Below, piece by piece: positions 17,964 through 27,166 of a stretch of 64,000 bases of DNA; position 1 is the first letter of the stretch; every line of letters begins with the position of its first letter. The stretch covers positions 2,666,001 through 2,730,000 of the forward strand of contig NZ_CP053382.1 in assembly GCF_014931605.1 (NCBI RefSeq), given 5' to 3'. Origin of the DNA: Halomonas sp. MCCC 1A13316 (lineage in GTDB: Bacteria > Pseudomonadota > Gammaproteobacteria > Pseudomonadales > Halomonadaceae). The position numbers and the translations under genes are program-made. A model generated the notes under the pieces. That model was not told the DNA's origin, ran no database searches, and saw only the letters and a list, made by a program, of their open reading frames with translations.

Positions 17964-18233
17964 ATGACACCGGAAATGGTCATGAGCATTGCCTACCAGG
18001 GCATGCGCGTCACGCTGTTCCTGGCCGGCCCGCTGCTGATCACCGCCCTGCTGACCGGCTTGATCGTGAGCCTGTTTCAGGCCGCCACGCAGATCAACGA
18101 GATGACGCTTTCCTTCATCCCCAAGATTCTCGGCGTGTTCACCGTGCTGGTACTCGCAGGTCCCTGGCTGATCGGGTTGATCGTCGACTTCACTCGCGAC
18201 CTCTTCACCAGCATACCCAGCATGTTGATGTGA
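17964..18233 (+). CDS. fliQ: Flagellar export gate protein FliQ
   Basis: FliQ is an 89-residue two-helix membrane protein that wraps the FliP/FliR channel. The signature LLITALLTGLIVSLFQAATQINEMTLSFIPKI is nearly invariant in the family. It lies 7 bp upstream of fliR. Confidence 0.95.
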   Translation: MTPEMVMSIAYQGMRVTLFLAGPLLITALLTGLIVSLFQAATQINEMTLSFIPKILGVFTVLVLAGPWLIGLIVDFTRDLFTSIPSMLM

Positions 18234-18240
18234 GGCACGC

Positions 18241-19032
18241 ATGGTCGAGGTGACCTTCGCCCAGCTGCACGGCTGGCTGGTAATCCTGCTATGGCCATTC
18301 GTGCGAATCCTGGCCTTCTTCGCCGCCGCCCCGCTGTGGGGTCATTCCAGCGTACCCAGGCAGGCCAAGATCGGGCTGGCCTTGCTGATCACGCTGGTCA
18401 TCGCGCCGGTACTCCCTCCCATGCCCGACGTGCCGATCATGTCCTGGGCAGGGTTTGGCATCATGGTGGAGCAGATGCTGATCGGCATCGCCATGGGCTT
18501 GGTGATGCACGTGACGTTCGCCGTGGTGCAGGCTGCTGGTGAGTTCATCGGCCTGCAAATGGGCCTGGCCTTCGCTACCTTTTTCGATGCCGGTAGCGGC
18601 ACCAACACCATGATCCTGTCACGTGTTTTCTACATGATTACCCTACTGCTATTCCTGGCCCTGGGCGGGCACCTGATGGTGCTGGAAGCATTGGTCTCGA
18701 GCTTCCACGGCTTGCCCATCGGCATCGGCTCCTTCAACCCTGCTGCTTTCGAAATGTTGGTTCGTTACGGCGGTACCATCTTCGTGGCGGGCATGGCGCT
18801 GGCGCTACCAGTCGTGGGCTCGCTGCTGATCATCAACCTGGCCATGGGCATTCTCAACCGCTCGGCCCCACAGCTGACGGTATTCAATATCGGCTTCCCC
18901 ATGACGCTGTTCATCGGCCTCGTGCTGCTGATGGTGCTGATGACGGATATGTCACGCTTTCTGCAAAGACTGTTCAGCAATGCCATCCACTTTCTTTATT
19001 CTCTAATTGAGGCGTTGGCGCCGATCACATAA
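18241..19032 (+). CDS. fliR: Flagellar export gate protein FliR
   Basis: FliR completes the FliPQR export channel. The 263-residue product has about six membrane helices, the conserved start region ILAFFAAAPLWGHSSVPRQAKIGLAL, and NIGFPMTLFIGLVLLM near the C-terminus. It is the last gene of the fli run; flhB is not adjacent. Its stop codon touches the T-run of the flgL terminator on the other strand. Confidence 0.95.
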   Translation: MVEVTFAQLHGWLVILLWPFVRILAFFAAAPLWGHSSVPRQAKIGLALLITLVIAPVLPPMPDVPIMSWAGFGIMVEQMLIGIAMGLVMHVTFAVVQAAGEFIGLQMGLAFATFFDAGSGTNTMILSRVFYMITLLLFLALGGHLMVLEALVSSFHGLPIGIGSFNPAAFEMLVRYGGTIFVAGMALALPVVGSLLIINLAMGILNRSAPQLTVFNIGFPMTLFIGLVLLMVLMTDMSRFLQRLFSNAIHFLYSLIEALAPIT

Positions 19033-19059
19033 AAAAACCGCCCCGGCAAGCCGGAGCGG
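19031..19059 (-). terminator. Intrinsic terminator of the flgKL transcript
   Basis: On the minus strand CCGCTCCGGC, TT, GCCGGGGCGG forms a 10-bp stem with one mismatch and is followed directly by seven T residues. It lies 60 bp past the flgL stop codon. Confidence 0.88.
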
Positions 19060-19118
19060 CGAAAGAGACCTCATGGGTTATACCTATAAGGTCTGCAGGG
19101 AAGCGAAAAACTAATGAT

Positions 19119-20414
19119 TTACAAAAAATTGAACAGTGACAGACCCTTGACGTCGACGAAGGCTTTCTGTGCTGCCTGGAGCCCCACCTGGCGCAGGCTG
19201 TATTCGGCAATGGCCTCGTTGTAGTCCAGATCAACCAGATCCGAGAGCGTCTGCTCGTAGTTCATCATGCGGTTATCACCCACGGCATCGACCACGTCGA
19301 GCTCGTTGAGCCGCGCCCCCATGGAAGCGCGCACGGTCAGTACGTTATCGAGGCTGTTATCCAGCTCACGCATGGTGGAGCTGATGGTGTTGCGGAAATG
19401 GGCACGGTTCTCGGCGAGGCCGCCTTGGTCCATTTCGAGCACATCGATGGCGTCCTTGAGTGTTTTGAATACGTCCTGGTTGGCATCCGCATGGTTCGCC
19501 GGTCGTAGTTGAAGCTGGTCACCATCTACCGGTGTGCCTTCCAGCGTGATACTGATGCCACCAAAGCTGACCGACTTGCCGGTTTCGTAAACCGCCTCGG
19601 TAATGATGGGCGTCCGTGTACCGTCTGCCTCTATGGCACTCACTGAGAAGATCGGATCGCCATCCACATTGGTGGAAAACTCAAGTTCGAACGGCTTGCC
19701 GAAATGCGCATTATCCGGGTCGACACGATTCGGGCCGCTGGTGAAGGCGACAGAACCTTCGTTGCGCACATAGCCCGGCTGGGTGCCGATGCTGACATTG
19801 CCTGCCGACTCTTTTTCCGCCCGCGCTACATAGCCCGCACCGGAGGGGACGCTCTTAAAGATTGCCATGCCATTATCTGCAACCGGCATCAGACGAGAGG
19901 AATCGATACGCTGCTCTCGGGTGTTCTCGTCACCGATATACTGAGTACCCGAAACACCTTCGCCCGTAGTGCGCGCAAAGGGTGGCGAGTCGTCCCGATA
20001 CCCCCCGAACAGGAAGCGCCCGTTACCATCGGTAGCGTTGGCCTGTCCAACCATGGTCTCGTAGATGCCACGTAGCTCGGAGGCCACCGATTGACGGTCG
20101 ACATCGCTGAGGGTATCGCTCGCCGCCTGCACAAGCAGTGTCTTGGCACTGGTGATGGCATCGCTGACACTATTGAGCACGCTTTCCCCCTGGGCAAGGG
20201 TATTGCGAGCCGACACCCTTGCATCGGCATATTGCTCGGTCACGGCCTTGGCTTGGGAAACGCCCACCGCACGAGAAGCCGCCTGCGGGTCGTCGGAAGG
20301 ATTGACCACCCGGCGTCCGCTAGCAATCTGCTGGCCGACCTTCATGAAGTCGCCCTGCTGGCGGTTCATGGCCGAGACGCTCTGGTCAAACATGGTCACG
20401 GTGCTGATACGCAT
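19119..20414 (-). CDS. flgL: Flagellar hook-associated protein 3 (hook-filament junction)
   Basis: FlgL forms the second junction ring between hook and filament. The 431-residue protein has the flagellin-like D0/D1 ends: MRISTVTMFDQSVSAMNRQQ with SGRRVVNPSDDPQAASRAVG at the N-terminus, and an amphipathic C-terminal helix ending SLFNFL. The middle domain is variable. It follows flgK by 20 bp and ends at a strong terminator. Confidence 0.95.
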   Translation of the reverse strand: MRISTVTMFDQSVSAMNRQQGDFMKVGQQIASGRRVVNPSDDPQAASRAVGVSQAKAVTEQYADARVSARNTLAQGESVLNSVSDAITSAKTLLVQAASDTLSDVDRQSVASELRGIYETMVGQANATDGNGRFLFGGYRDDSPPFARTTGEGVSGTQYIGDENTREQRIDSSRLMPVADNGMAIFKSVPSGAGYVARAEKESAGNVSIGTQPGYVRNEGSVAFTSGPNRVDPDNAHFGKPFELEFSTNVDGDPIFSVSAIEADGTRTPIITEAVYETGKSVSFGGISITLEGTPVDGDQLQLRPANHADANQDVFKTLKDAIDVLEMDQGGLAENRAHFRNTISSTMRELDNSLDNVLTVRASMGARLNELDVVDAVGDNRMMNYEQTLSDLVDLDYNEAIAEYSLRQVGLQAAQKAFVDVKGLSLFNFL

Positions 20415-20434
20415 CGTACTGGTCTCCCGGGTAA

Positions 20435-22378
20435 TCAGTTACGCAAGCCGAGGATGGTATCGAAGACCGTCGAAGCGGTATCGATGACCCGGGCGTTAGC
20501 TGAGTAAAACTGCTGGTAGCGGATAAGGTTGGCTGCTTCTTCGTCCAGGTTGACGCCGGATTCGGACTGCTGCACCGCCTTGAGCTGGTCGGTGAGCCCC
20601 TGGCGGGCATCGAGGTTGACCTTGACGATATTGGCACGGTTGCCGACGTCGCTGACCATGCCGGCATAGGCTTGGCTCAACGATGCTCGCCCTGCCACCA
20701 GGGCCTCGCTCTGCAGGTTCTGCAGGGCAAGTGCATTGCGGTTGTCGCCGGTACCGGAAGCGGTGATACCAAGGTCGAGCGTAAACTCACCCTGTGCGGC
20801 ACTGGGGACCATTGCCTCGAAGCTCACACCGTCAACGGTGAGCGTTGCACCGGTTGACACAGGAGCACCGCTAATCGTGCCATCAGCGGCAACGGTTCGC
20901 TCCTCGCCATCGACCAGGATGGTCGCTGGCATTTCCTGTCCTGCTGCCAAGCCAAAGGTCAGCTCCCCCGCGCTATCCAGAGTAATGGCATAAAGCTCGT
21001 CGGCCTCGAGCCCACTGAGCGCACCCGATTCGGCACGCACTTGTCCCGATATCATGTCGCTTGAGGCGGTAACGAAGCTCCCCGCCGCGATCTTGTCCAG
21101 ATCACCGATTTGCGACTCGAAATTCGCCGCAGCGCGGCGCACCGGCTGGACTTCGTAGCGATCGCCGCTGGCGGGCGGTTCACTGAACTCGAGCTTGATA
21201 CCACCGAAGCTCAGCACCTCGTTTTCCCAGCTGACCTCGGCGGCGGGCACGGCCTGGCCATTGTCCTTGCGAGTTACCTGCGGATCGCCCGCCGCATCGA
21301 AGCGGATCGAGTAGTCGGTCGCGCGCAGCTTGTTGATGTTCGCCTCATCGAAGCTCGCCTCGACGACTTCTGCCCCGCTGATGTTGCGCGGCAGAGAGTA
21401 GGCCTGCGGTTGGCCGATGGAGAAGAAATCGGCACCCTGTTCGCCGTCGAGATCCTGTCCCAGGCGATGCTGCTGATTGAAGCCTGTTACCAGCGATACT
21501 GCCAACTGGCCGATCTGATTCTGTGTCTTGTCCAGCGTTTCCGCACGGAAGGTCATCAACCCTCCGAGAGTTCCACCCTTGATGGTGTCCTCTGGCAATA
21601 CCACATCCTTGCCGCCCGAATCCTTGTAGCCCAGCACGGTACGCTGCGGATCGCTCGGCGACTCCATTGCCTGTAGGCGATAGTGGTTGGTGCCGGCGAC
21701 CAGCGGCTGGCCGTTGGGCAGACTGATGTTGTAGCTCTTGCCATCCTGAATGTTCAAGCGAATATCCATGCGCTCGCTGAGTTCGGCTATCAGTCGGTCG
21801 CGCTGGTTGAGCAGTCCGTTGGGAGCCTCGCCACTGCGCGCACGCGACAGGGCGATCTCGCGGTTGAGGGTCGCGAGCTGCTCGGTCGTGTTATTGATCT
21901 GGGTGACTTCATCCGCAATCTGGCCGTTGATGCCCTTCTGCATGTCTTCGAGATAGCCATCGAAGGCACGGAACTGAGCAGTCAGCGTATCGGCGGTACC
22001 CAGCAAGCCCTGACGGGCAGCCGGGTCGGAGGGTGCACCGGCGAGGTCTTCCAGCGACGAGAAGAAGTTCTGCATCAGCGGCGCCAGGCCGGCGTCCCGG
22101 TCGGCCAGCAGGTTGTCGATCTGGCTGATCTGGTTCTCGTAGGTCTGCAGTGCACTGGAGGAGCTGGTCGCAGCGTTGAGCTGCGAAGCCACATACTGGT
22201 TGAACTGGCGCTGGATGTCATTGACCTGTACGCCGGCATCGGCACGGTTCTGCCCCAGAATCGTCAGCTCCCGATTGTAGCCGGGGGTATAGACGTTGCT
22301 GATATTGTTGCTGGTGGTGTTCAGCGCGTTCTGAGCGGCATTAAGGCCGCTCAGGCCGACGGAAAAAATGGTGCTCAT
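20435..22378 (-). CDS. flgK: Flagellar hook-associated protein 1
   Basis: FlgK is the first hook-filament junction protein. The start at 22378 (MSTIFSVGLSGLNAAQNALN) follows AAAGGAAAC and gives 647 residues. The conserved N-terminal rod/hook motif TTSNNISNVYTPGYNRE and the C-terminal ANLIRYQQFYSANARVIDTAS are both present. The central region is long and probably surface-exposed. A sigma-28 promoter in the 61-bp gap after flgJ drives flgK-flgL as a late unit. Confidence 0.95.
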   Translation of the reverse strand: MSTIFSVGLSGLNAAQNALNTTSNNISNVYTPGYNRELTILGQNRADAGVQVNDIQRQFNQYVASQLNAATSSSSALQTYENQISQIDNLLADRDAGLAPLMQNFFSSLEDLAGAPSDPAARQGLLGTADTLTAQFRAFDGYLEDMQKGINGQIADEVTQINNTTEQLATLNREIALSRARSGEAPNGLLNQRDRLIAELSERMDIRLNIQDGKSYNISLPNGQPLVAGTNHYRLQAMESPSDPQRTVLGYKDSGGKDVVLPEDTIKGGTLGGLMTFRAETLDKTQNQIGQLAVSLVTGFNQQHRLGQDLDGEQGADFFSIGQPQAYSLPRNISGAEVVEASFDEANINKLRATDYSIRFDAAGDPQVTRKDNGQAVPAAEVSWENEVLSFGGIKLEFSEPPASGDRYEVQPVRRAAANFESQIGDLDKIAAGSFVTASSDMISGQVRAESGALSGLEADELYAITLDSAGELTFGLAAGQEMPATILVDGEERTVAADGTISGAPVSTGATLTVDGVSFEAMVPSAAQGEFTLDLGITASGTGDNRNALALQNLQSEALVAGRASLSQAYAGMVSDVGNRANIVKVNLDARQGLTDQLKAVQQSESGVNLDEEAANLIRYQQFYSANARVIDTASTVFDTILGLRN

Positions 22379-22407
22379 GGTATCGTTTCCTTTCGCCAAT
22401 GCCCGTT

Positions 22408-22434
22408 ATATCGGCCTGAAGACGCCAAACTTTA
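22408..22434 (-). promoter_or_regulatory. Sigma-28 (FliA) promoter of flgKL
   Basis: The minus strand reads TAAAGTTT, 11 bases, GCCGATAT: 15 of 16 consensus positions, the best match in the window. It sits between the flgJ stop and the flgK start. Confidence 0.92.
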
Positions 22435-22439
22435 GAAGT

Positions 22440-23561
22440 TTAATAACTGAAAAAGACCAGCGAATCGCCACGTTGCTGCACTGGACCCATGCTGTTCATT
22501 ACCGCGACCAGCTTGTCGGCGTAGGCCGGGTCGGTGGCATAGCCTCCCGCCTGCAAAGCCCTGGCTGCCTGCTCGGCATTCCCGGCAGTCGTCACTTCCG
22601 CGTAACGTGGATTGTTGCCGATCAGCCGCGCATAGTCGGTGAAGGCTTCCTCGAAGGAGCCGTAGGCGCGGAAGGTATCGACGACTCGTGTGCGCCGGCC
22701 ATTGATGTATTCATGGGTGGTAACGTCAACGGTACGCCCCTCCCAGTTGCTGCCCGCCTTGATGCCGAACAGGTTGTAGCTGTTACCGCCATCGGCAGTG
22801 GCGATCTCATGTCGCCCCCAGCCGGTTTCCAGTGCCGCCTGGGCCAGGATCAGTTCGGCCGGCACACCGGTCTGTCGACTGGCGGCCTGGGCAGGCGCCG
22901 AGAGGCGTTCCATGAAGCGCTGCACGTGCTCGCCTGCCGCTGCATTCGTACGAGACGCCTGAGGAGCCGTGAGGTTGGCCTGGGGAGACATCGCTGCCTG
23001 CGCAGCAGATGCTGCGGGCAACTCGGCATCGAGCGCCGACATGAAGCCGCCACGCACCGCCTCGAGCTCTTCGAGGAAACTGTTCGGCGCCGTTACCGCT
23101 TCGGCCTGGCGTACTGTCGTATCGTCTTCATCGTTACGCGCTTCCTCTTCGCTCGCCGGCTGCAGGGCATCCTGAAGCACCCTGGGCGTACCGCGGGGAA
23201 TACCGGCGATCAGTTCGCCGAGCTCACGGTCGGCGACGCCGGAGCGGGAAGGCGATCCGCCCATTTGGCCTTCGAGTTGAGCGACGAGATGATCAGCCAA
23301 GCCGACTCCACGCCCGGCCATGGTCTGCGCCCATTGCTGGTCGAGCATGGACTGATAGAACTCGCCCTGCTGGCCTTCGAGCAGGCCACCGGAAGGAATG
23401 GTGTCGCGCATGCTCTTGAGCATCATCTGCAGGAACAGCGCCTCGAACTGCTGGGCGGCACCGCGCAGCCCGGCCGCGCTATCCTGACGTGCAGTATGCT
23501 TGAGCCGCTCGAGCCCCTGTACGTCGAGGGCGAACTGGCCGGTGGCGTCCTGAATACTCAT
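22440..23561 (-). CDS. flgJ: Flagellar rod cap and peptidoglycan hydrolase FlgJ
   Basis: FlgJ caps the growing rod and opens the murein layer. The 373-residue protein is the two-domain form. An N-terminal rod-binding domain (about 20-120, AAQQFEALFLQMMLKSMRDT) and a low-complexity linker precede a C-terminal glucosaminidase domain (about 215-370) with LILAQAALETGWGRHEI, where the Glu is the probable catalytic residue, and YNLFGIKAG. The start overlaps the flgI stop by one base. Confidence 0.94.
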   Translation of the reverse strand: MSIQDATGQFALDVQGLERLKHTARQDSAAGLRGAAQQFEALFLQMMLKSMRDTIPSGGLLEGQQGEFYQSMLDQQWAQTMAGRGVGLADHLVAQLEGQMGGSPSRSGVADRELGELIAGIPRGTPRVLQDALQPASEEEARNDEDDTTVRQAEAVTAPNSFLEELEAVRGGFMSALDAELPAASAAQAAMSPQANLTAPQASRTNAAAGEHVQRFMERLSAPAQAASRQTGVPAELILAQAALETGWGRHEIATADGGNSYNLFGIKAGSNWEGRTVDVTTHEYINGRRTRVVDTFRAYGSFEEAFTDYARLIGNNPRYAEVTTAGNAEQAARALQAGGYATDPAYADKLVAVMNSMGPVQQRGDSLVFFSY

Positions 23562-24700
23562 CAGAGGATCTCTAGGTCGGCGCGCAGCGATCCGGCAGCC
23601 TTGAGCGCCTCGAGGATGGCCATCAGGTCGGTGGGCGTGGCACCCAGTGCGTTGAGCGCATTGACCACATCCACCAGATCGGCACCCTCGACCACGCGCA
23701 GATAAGCGTCCTGCTCCTGAACCTCGATTTCGGTATCGGGCACCACCACCGTCTCACCTTCGCTGAAGGGTGCCGGCTGGCTGACCATGAAGCGCGGGTC
23801 GATCACGATGGAGAGATTGCCATGGGCAACCGCCGCACGATGCAACTTGACTGCACTGTTCATGACGACCGAGCCCGTGCGGGCGTTGAAGACGACCTTG
23901 GCCGACGCCTCCGTGGGCGTGACCTGGATGTTCTCCACCTGAGCCATGAAGTTGACCCGTGAATTGGCATTCATCGGCCCGTCGAGCGCGATGACGCGAC
24001 CGTTCATCGCCGCGGCCACCGGCCGGCCGAATTCGTCGTTGATGGCGTTGACCACGCGCTGCGCAGTGCCGAAATCGGCCTGCTTCAACTCCAACTCGAG
24101 CAGCCCGCCATTACTCCCCAGATCGAGCGGCACCTCACGCTCTACCATGGCACCTCCGGCGATGCGGCCGCCGGCCAGTTGATTGACCTGTACCGAAGCG
24201 CCTCCCGCCGCCGCCCCGGCCCCGCCAACCAGCAGGTTACCTTGGGCGATGGCATAGGTATCACCGTCGGCGCCCTTGAGCGGTGTCATCAGCAGCGTAC
24301 CGCCACGCAAGCTACGTGCGTTGCCGATCGACGATACGTTGACGTCCAGCCGCTGTCCCGGGCGCGAGAAAGGCGGTAGATCGGCCGTCACCATCACCGC
24401 GGCTACGTTGCGCAGTTGCATGTTGGTGCCCGGCGGCACGGTGATACCGAGCTGCGACAGCATGTTGGTCAGACTCTGTCCGGTGAAGGGAGCCTGCATG
24501 GTCTGGTCGCCGCTACCGTCGAGACCGACCACCAGGCCGTAGCCGACCAGTTGGTTGTCGCGTACGCCGGCGAAGCCGGCAATCTCCCGAATCCGCTCGG
24601 CCTGTACCGGCAGCGCCAGCAGCAATAGCGCCAACAGCAGCAGCACTCTCGCCAACACGGTAATCTGCCTCATATTCCGGTTCATCCCGATCTGCTTCAT
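23561..24700 (-). CDS. flgI: Flagellar P-ring protein FlgI
   Basis: FlgI builds the periplasmic P ring around the rod. The 379-residue precursor has a signal peptide ending near LLLLALPVQA, then the conserved IREIAGFAGVRDNQLVGYGLVVGLDGSGDQ and the TPPGTNMQ-like VPPGTNMQLRNVAAVMVTA segment. The start at 24700 follows GAGGG at 6-base spacing; Met6 and Met10 are possible alternatives. It lies 22 bp after flgH. Confidence 0.95.
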   Translation of the reverse strand: MKQIGMNRNMRQITVLARVLLLLALLLLALPVQAERIREIAGFAGVRDNQLVGYGLVVGLDGSGDQTMQAPFTGQSLTNMLSQLGITVPPGTNMQLRNVAAVMVTADLPPFSRPGQRLDVNVSSIGNARSLRGGTLLMTPLKGADGDTYAIAQGNLLVGGAGAAAGGASVQVNQLAGGRIAGGAMVEREVPLDLGSNGGLLELELKQADFGTAQRVVNAINDEFGRPVAAAMNGRVIALDGPMNANSRVNFMAQVENIQVTPTEASAKVVFNARTGSVVMNSAVKLHRAAVAHGNLSIVIDPRFMVSQPAPFSEGETVVVPDTEIEVQEQDAYLRVVEGADLVDVVNALNALGATPTDLMAILEALKAAGSLRADLEIL

Positions 24701-24722
24701 TGTTCGCCCTCGTGCGCTTCCA

Positions 24723-25511
24723 TCAGAAAGGCGAAATGTTCAGGAAGAAGCGCTGCATCCAGCCCATGTACTGCGCCTCGTTGATATAACCATTGCCCAC
24801 GTATTCGATCCGCGCATCGGCCACGGCCGTGGAAGGCACGGTATTCTGGCCGGTGATGGTGCGCGGGCTGACCACACCGGAGAAGCGAATGAACTCGACC
24901 CCCTGGTTGATGGCGATCTGCTTCTCGCCGCGCACGCGCAGGTTGCCGTTGTGCATCACCTCGAGCACCGACACGGTGATCGTTCCGGTAAAGCTGTTGT
25001 TGGCCTGAGAACCCCCGCCACCGGCAAAGTCACTCTCGCCGGAGAGGTCGAAACCGTATTCGGCCAGACGCTCCAGGGCATCGGGAAGTTCGACCAGATC
25101 GAGACCGGCCGAGCCACTGCGATCCATGTTGGAGCGGGCGTTCTTGCTGGCACTGACCTGCTCGTCGAGCACGATGGTCAGGATATCGCCGACCATGCGC
25201 GGGCGACGATCCTCGAACAGCGGCTGAGCCCCACGATGCGCCTGGTAGATGGAGCCATTGGCCATTCGCGGCGGCGGCTCGACGATGTTGATCTGCTCCT
25301 GCTCTCCCACCACAGAGGCACGTGGCACCTGGGCACAACCGCCCAGGGCCAGCATCGCGATGGCGAGAACCGCCATGACCACTCGCGCGGTCGATATCCT
25401 CGCCGAGCAAGTACTTGCGCTAGTACGTGAGCTAGCACTTGAATTAGTACTTGAGTTATACCTTGAATTAGTACTTGAGCTAGTACTTGAGAGAGTCCCC
25501 GTACCTTTCAT
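24723..25511 (-). CDS. flgH: Flagellar L-ring lipoprotein FlgH with repeat-expanded N-terminus
   Basis: FlgH is the outer-membrane L-ring lipoprotein. The mature part begins at the lipobox LALGGC (Cys near residue 59 of the product used here) and shows PRMVGDILTIVLDEQVSASKNA and the C-terminal GWMQRFFLNISPF. The start is unclear. ATG 25511 has a GCGAG ribosome-binding-like sequence but makes a 35-residue Ser/Thr-rich stretch, encoded by 12-bp repeats, ahead of the hydrophobic signal core. ATG 25376 would give a 13-residue signal without basic residues. The open frame reaches back to 25565, flush with the flgG stop. Confidence 0.9.
   Translation of the reverse strand: MKGTGTLSSTSSSTNSRYNSSTNSSASSRTSASTCSARISTARVVMAVLAIAMLALGGCAQVPRASVVGEQEQINIVEPPPRMANGSIYQAHRGAQPLFEDRRPRMVGDILTIVLDEQVSASKNARSNMDRSGSAGLDLVELPDALERLAEYGFDLSGESDFAGGGGSQANNSFTGTITVSVLEVMHNGNLRVRGEKQIAINQGVEFIRFSGVVSPRTITGQNTVPSTAVADARIEYVGNGYINEAQYMGWMQRFFLNISPF
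25408..25491. repeat. Seven tandem 12-bp palindromic units in the 5' end of flgH
   Basis: Seven degenerate copies of a 12-mer (plus-strand consensus CTAGTACTTGAG) run without gaps. The core CAAGTACTTG or TAGTACTTG is nearly self-complementary, so neighbouring units can pair in many ways. On the coding strand each unit adds four residues (SSTS, SSTN, SRYN, SSAS, SRTS, ASTC). Copy-number change would keep the reading frame. Confidence 0.88.
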
Positions 25512-25565
25512 GCTTACTCGCTTCCAGCCAAACGCTTCAGGCCAAGATGTTGCGTTGATCTTCAA

Positions 25566-26348
25566 TCACAGCTGGCTCAGGCGCGCCAGCATCTCATCGC
25601 TGGTTTGCACGGCACGGCTATTGATCTCATAGGCTCGCTGGGTCTGGATCATGCTGACCATCTCCTCCACCACGTTGACGTTGGAGGTTTCCACGTAGCC
25701 CTGGAACAGGCGCCCGGCGCCATTCATGCCCGGCATGGCCTCGTTACGCGGGCCGGAAGAGGTGGTTTCCCGATAGAGGTTGCCACCGATACTCTCGAGG
25801 CCGGTCGCGTTGACGAAAGTCGAGATGGTGATCTGGCCCACCTCCAACGCCTGGTTGACGCCGGGCTGGGTCACCGAGACGATGCCGTCCTCACCGATGG
25901 AGATGGACAGGGCATTGTCGGGAATGATGATGGCCGGCTCGAGCGGATAGCCGTTGGCATTCACCATCTGGCCGTTCTCGTTGAGCTGAAAGCTGCCGTC
26001 GCGGGTATAGGCGGTGTTACCGTCCGGCATCAGCACCTGGAAGAAGCCGTTGCCGTTGATCGCCAGGTCGCGCGAGTTCTCGGTCTGCTCGAGGCTGCCC
26101 TGACTATGCAAGCGTTCGGTGGCCACCGGGCGAACGCCGGTGCCGACCTGCATGCCCGAAGGCAGGCGGTTCTGCACGTCATTCTGCGCACCGGGCTGAC
26201 GCAGGTTCTGGTAGAGCAAATCCTCGAACACCGCCCGCGAGCGCTTGAAGCCGTTGGTGCTGACGTTGGCCAGGTTGTTGGAGATGACATCCAGCTTGAC
26301 CTGCTGGGCTTCCAGGCCGGTCTTGGCCGTCCACAGTGACTTGATCAT
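25566..26348 (-). CDS. flgG: Flagellar distal rod protein FlgG
   Basis: FlgG forms the distal rod. The 260-residue product begins [20 protein letters not shown] and has the rod-protein motif [20 protein letters not shown]. It also has the second conserved box [20 protein letters not shown] and the C-terminal [31 protein letters not shown]. It has its usual length and order between flgF and flgH. Confidence 0.96.
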   Translation of the reverse strand: MIKSLWTAKTGLEAQQVKLDVISNNLANVSTNGFKRSRAVFEDLLYQNLRQPGAQNDVQNRLPSGMQVGTGVRPVATERLHSQGSLEQTENSRDLAINGNGFFQVLMPDGNTAYTRDGSFQLNENGQMVNANGYPLEPAIIIPDNALSISIGEDGIVSVTQPGVNQALEVGQITISTFVNATGLESIGGNLYRETTSSGPRNEAMPGMNGAGRLFQGYVETSNVNVVEEMVSMIQTQRAYEINSRAVQTSDEMLARLSQL

Positions 26349-26391
26349 ATTTTTTCCTTGACCCTACGGGCCACAGCCCTGGATGGAGCCG

Positions 26392-27147
26392 TTAGCCTTG
26401 GATAGAGAGCAGACTGTTGGCCCGCTGGGCATTTTCGTCGGCGGTGCTGATCGCTTTCATCTGCATTTCGTAGCGTTTGGCCACATCGATCATGGCGACC
26501 ATGGCCTCCACCGCGCTCACATTGCTGCCTTCCAACGAACCGCTGACAACACGGGCTTCCTCGTCGGCTTCCAGCGCAGCGACCTCGCCCTCTGCATTGG
26601 GTGGCATGCGGAACAGGCCGTCGTCGCCGCGCAGCAGGTTCTGCTCCGGCGTGACAAGCTTCAGCCGGCCCACGTCGACCAAGGCCTCAGGGCCCTGGCC
26701 CTCACCGATGGCGCTGAGGGTGCCATCGGCACCAATAGTCACGCTCGAGCCCAGCGGCACGATGATGGGGCCACCGTCGCCGATTACCGGGCGGCCCACC
26801 ACGGTGACCAGGCCATTGCCATCCACTTGCAGATCGCCACGTCGGCTATAAGCCTCGGTACCGTCGTCAGCCTGCACGGCTAGCCAGGCACCACCTTCCA
26901 TCGCCACGTCCAGCTCGCGCCCGGTATGGGTGATCGGCCCCGGGCTGAAATCGCTGCCCGGGGTGGTCGCCGCTACCGAAACGCGGGTCGGCAGCAAGCC
27001 GTCGCCCTGAACCGGCACAGCGCGCATGGCATGCAACTGGGCGCGAAAGCCGCTGGTGGAGACGTTGGACAGGTTGTGACTGACCACCGCCTGCTGGTCC
27101 ATGCTCTGCTTGGCCCCGCTCATGGCGGTATAGAGAATGCGGTCCAT
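26392..27147 (-). CDS. flgF: Flagellar proximal rod protein FlgF
   Basis: FlgF is a proximal rod subunit. The 251-residue protein opens MDRILYTAMSGAKQSMDQQA with the rod motif VVSHNLSNVSTSGFRAQLHA. It ends with NVSAVEAMVAMIDVAKRYEMQMKAISTADENAQRANSLL, the typical C-terminal helix. It is flanked by flgE and flgG. Confidence 0.95.
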   Translation of the reverse strand: MDRILYTAMSGAKQSMDQQAVVSHNLSNVSTSGFRAQLHAMRAVPVQGDGLLPTRVSVAATTPGSDFSPGPITHTGRELDVAMEGGAWLAVQADDGTEAYSRRGDLQVDGNGLVTVVGRPVIGDGGPIIVPLGSSVTIGADGTLSAIGEGQGPEALVDVGRLKLVTPEQNLLRGDDGLFRMPPNAEGEVAALEADEEARVVSGSLEGSNVSAVEAMVAMIDVAKRYEMQMKAISTADENAQRANSLLSIQG

Positions 27148-27166
27148 GACTCAGGCTCCGTCCGAC

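Noticed and set aside
22368-23705. Long plus-strand ORF of 445 codons opposite flgJ
   Set aside because: It is antisense to a clear flgJ, has an Arg/His-rich composition typical of a high-G+C shadow frame, and has no recognisable domain.
25408-25491. CRISPR or insertion-sequence end
   Set aside because: The 12-bp units are contiguous with no spacers, no terminal repeats and no transposase.
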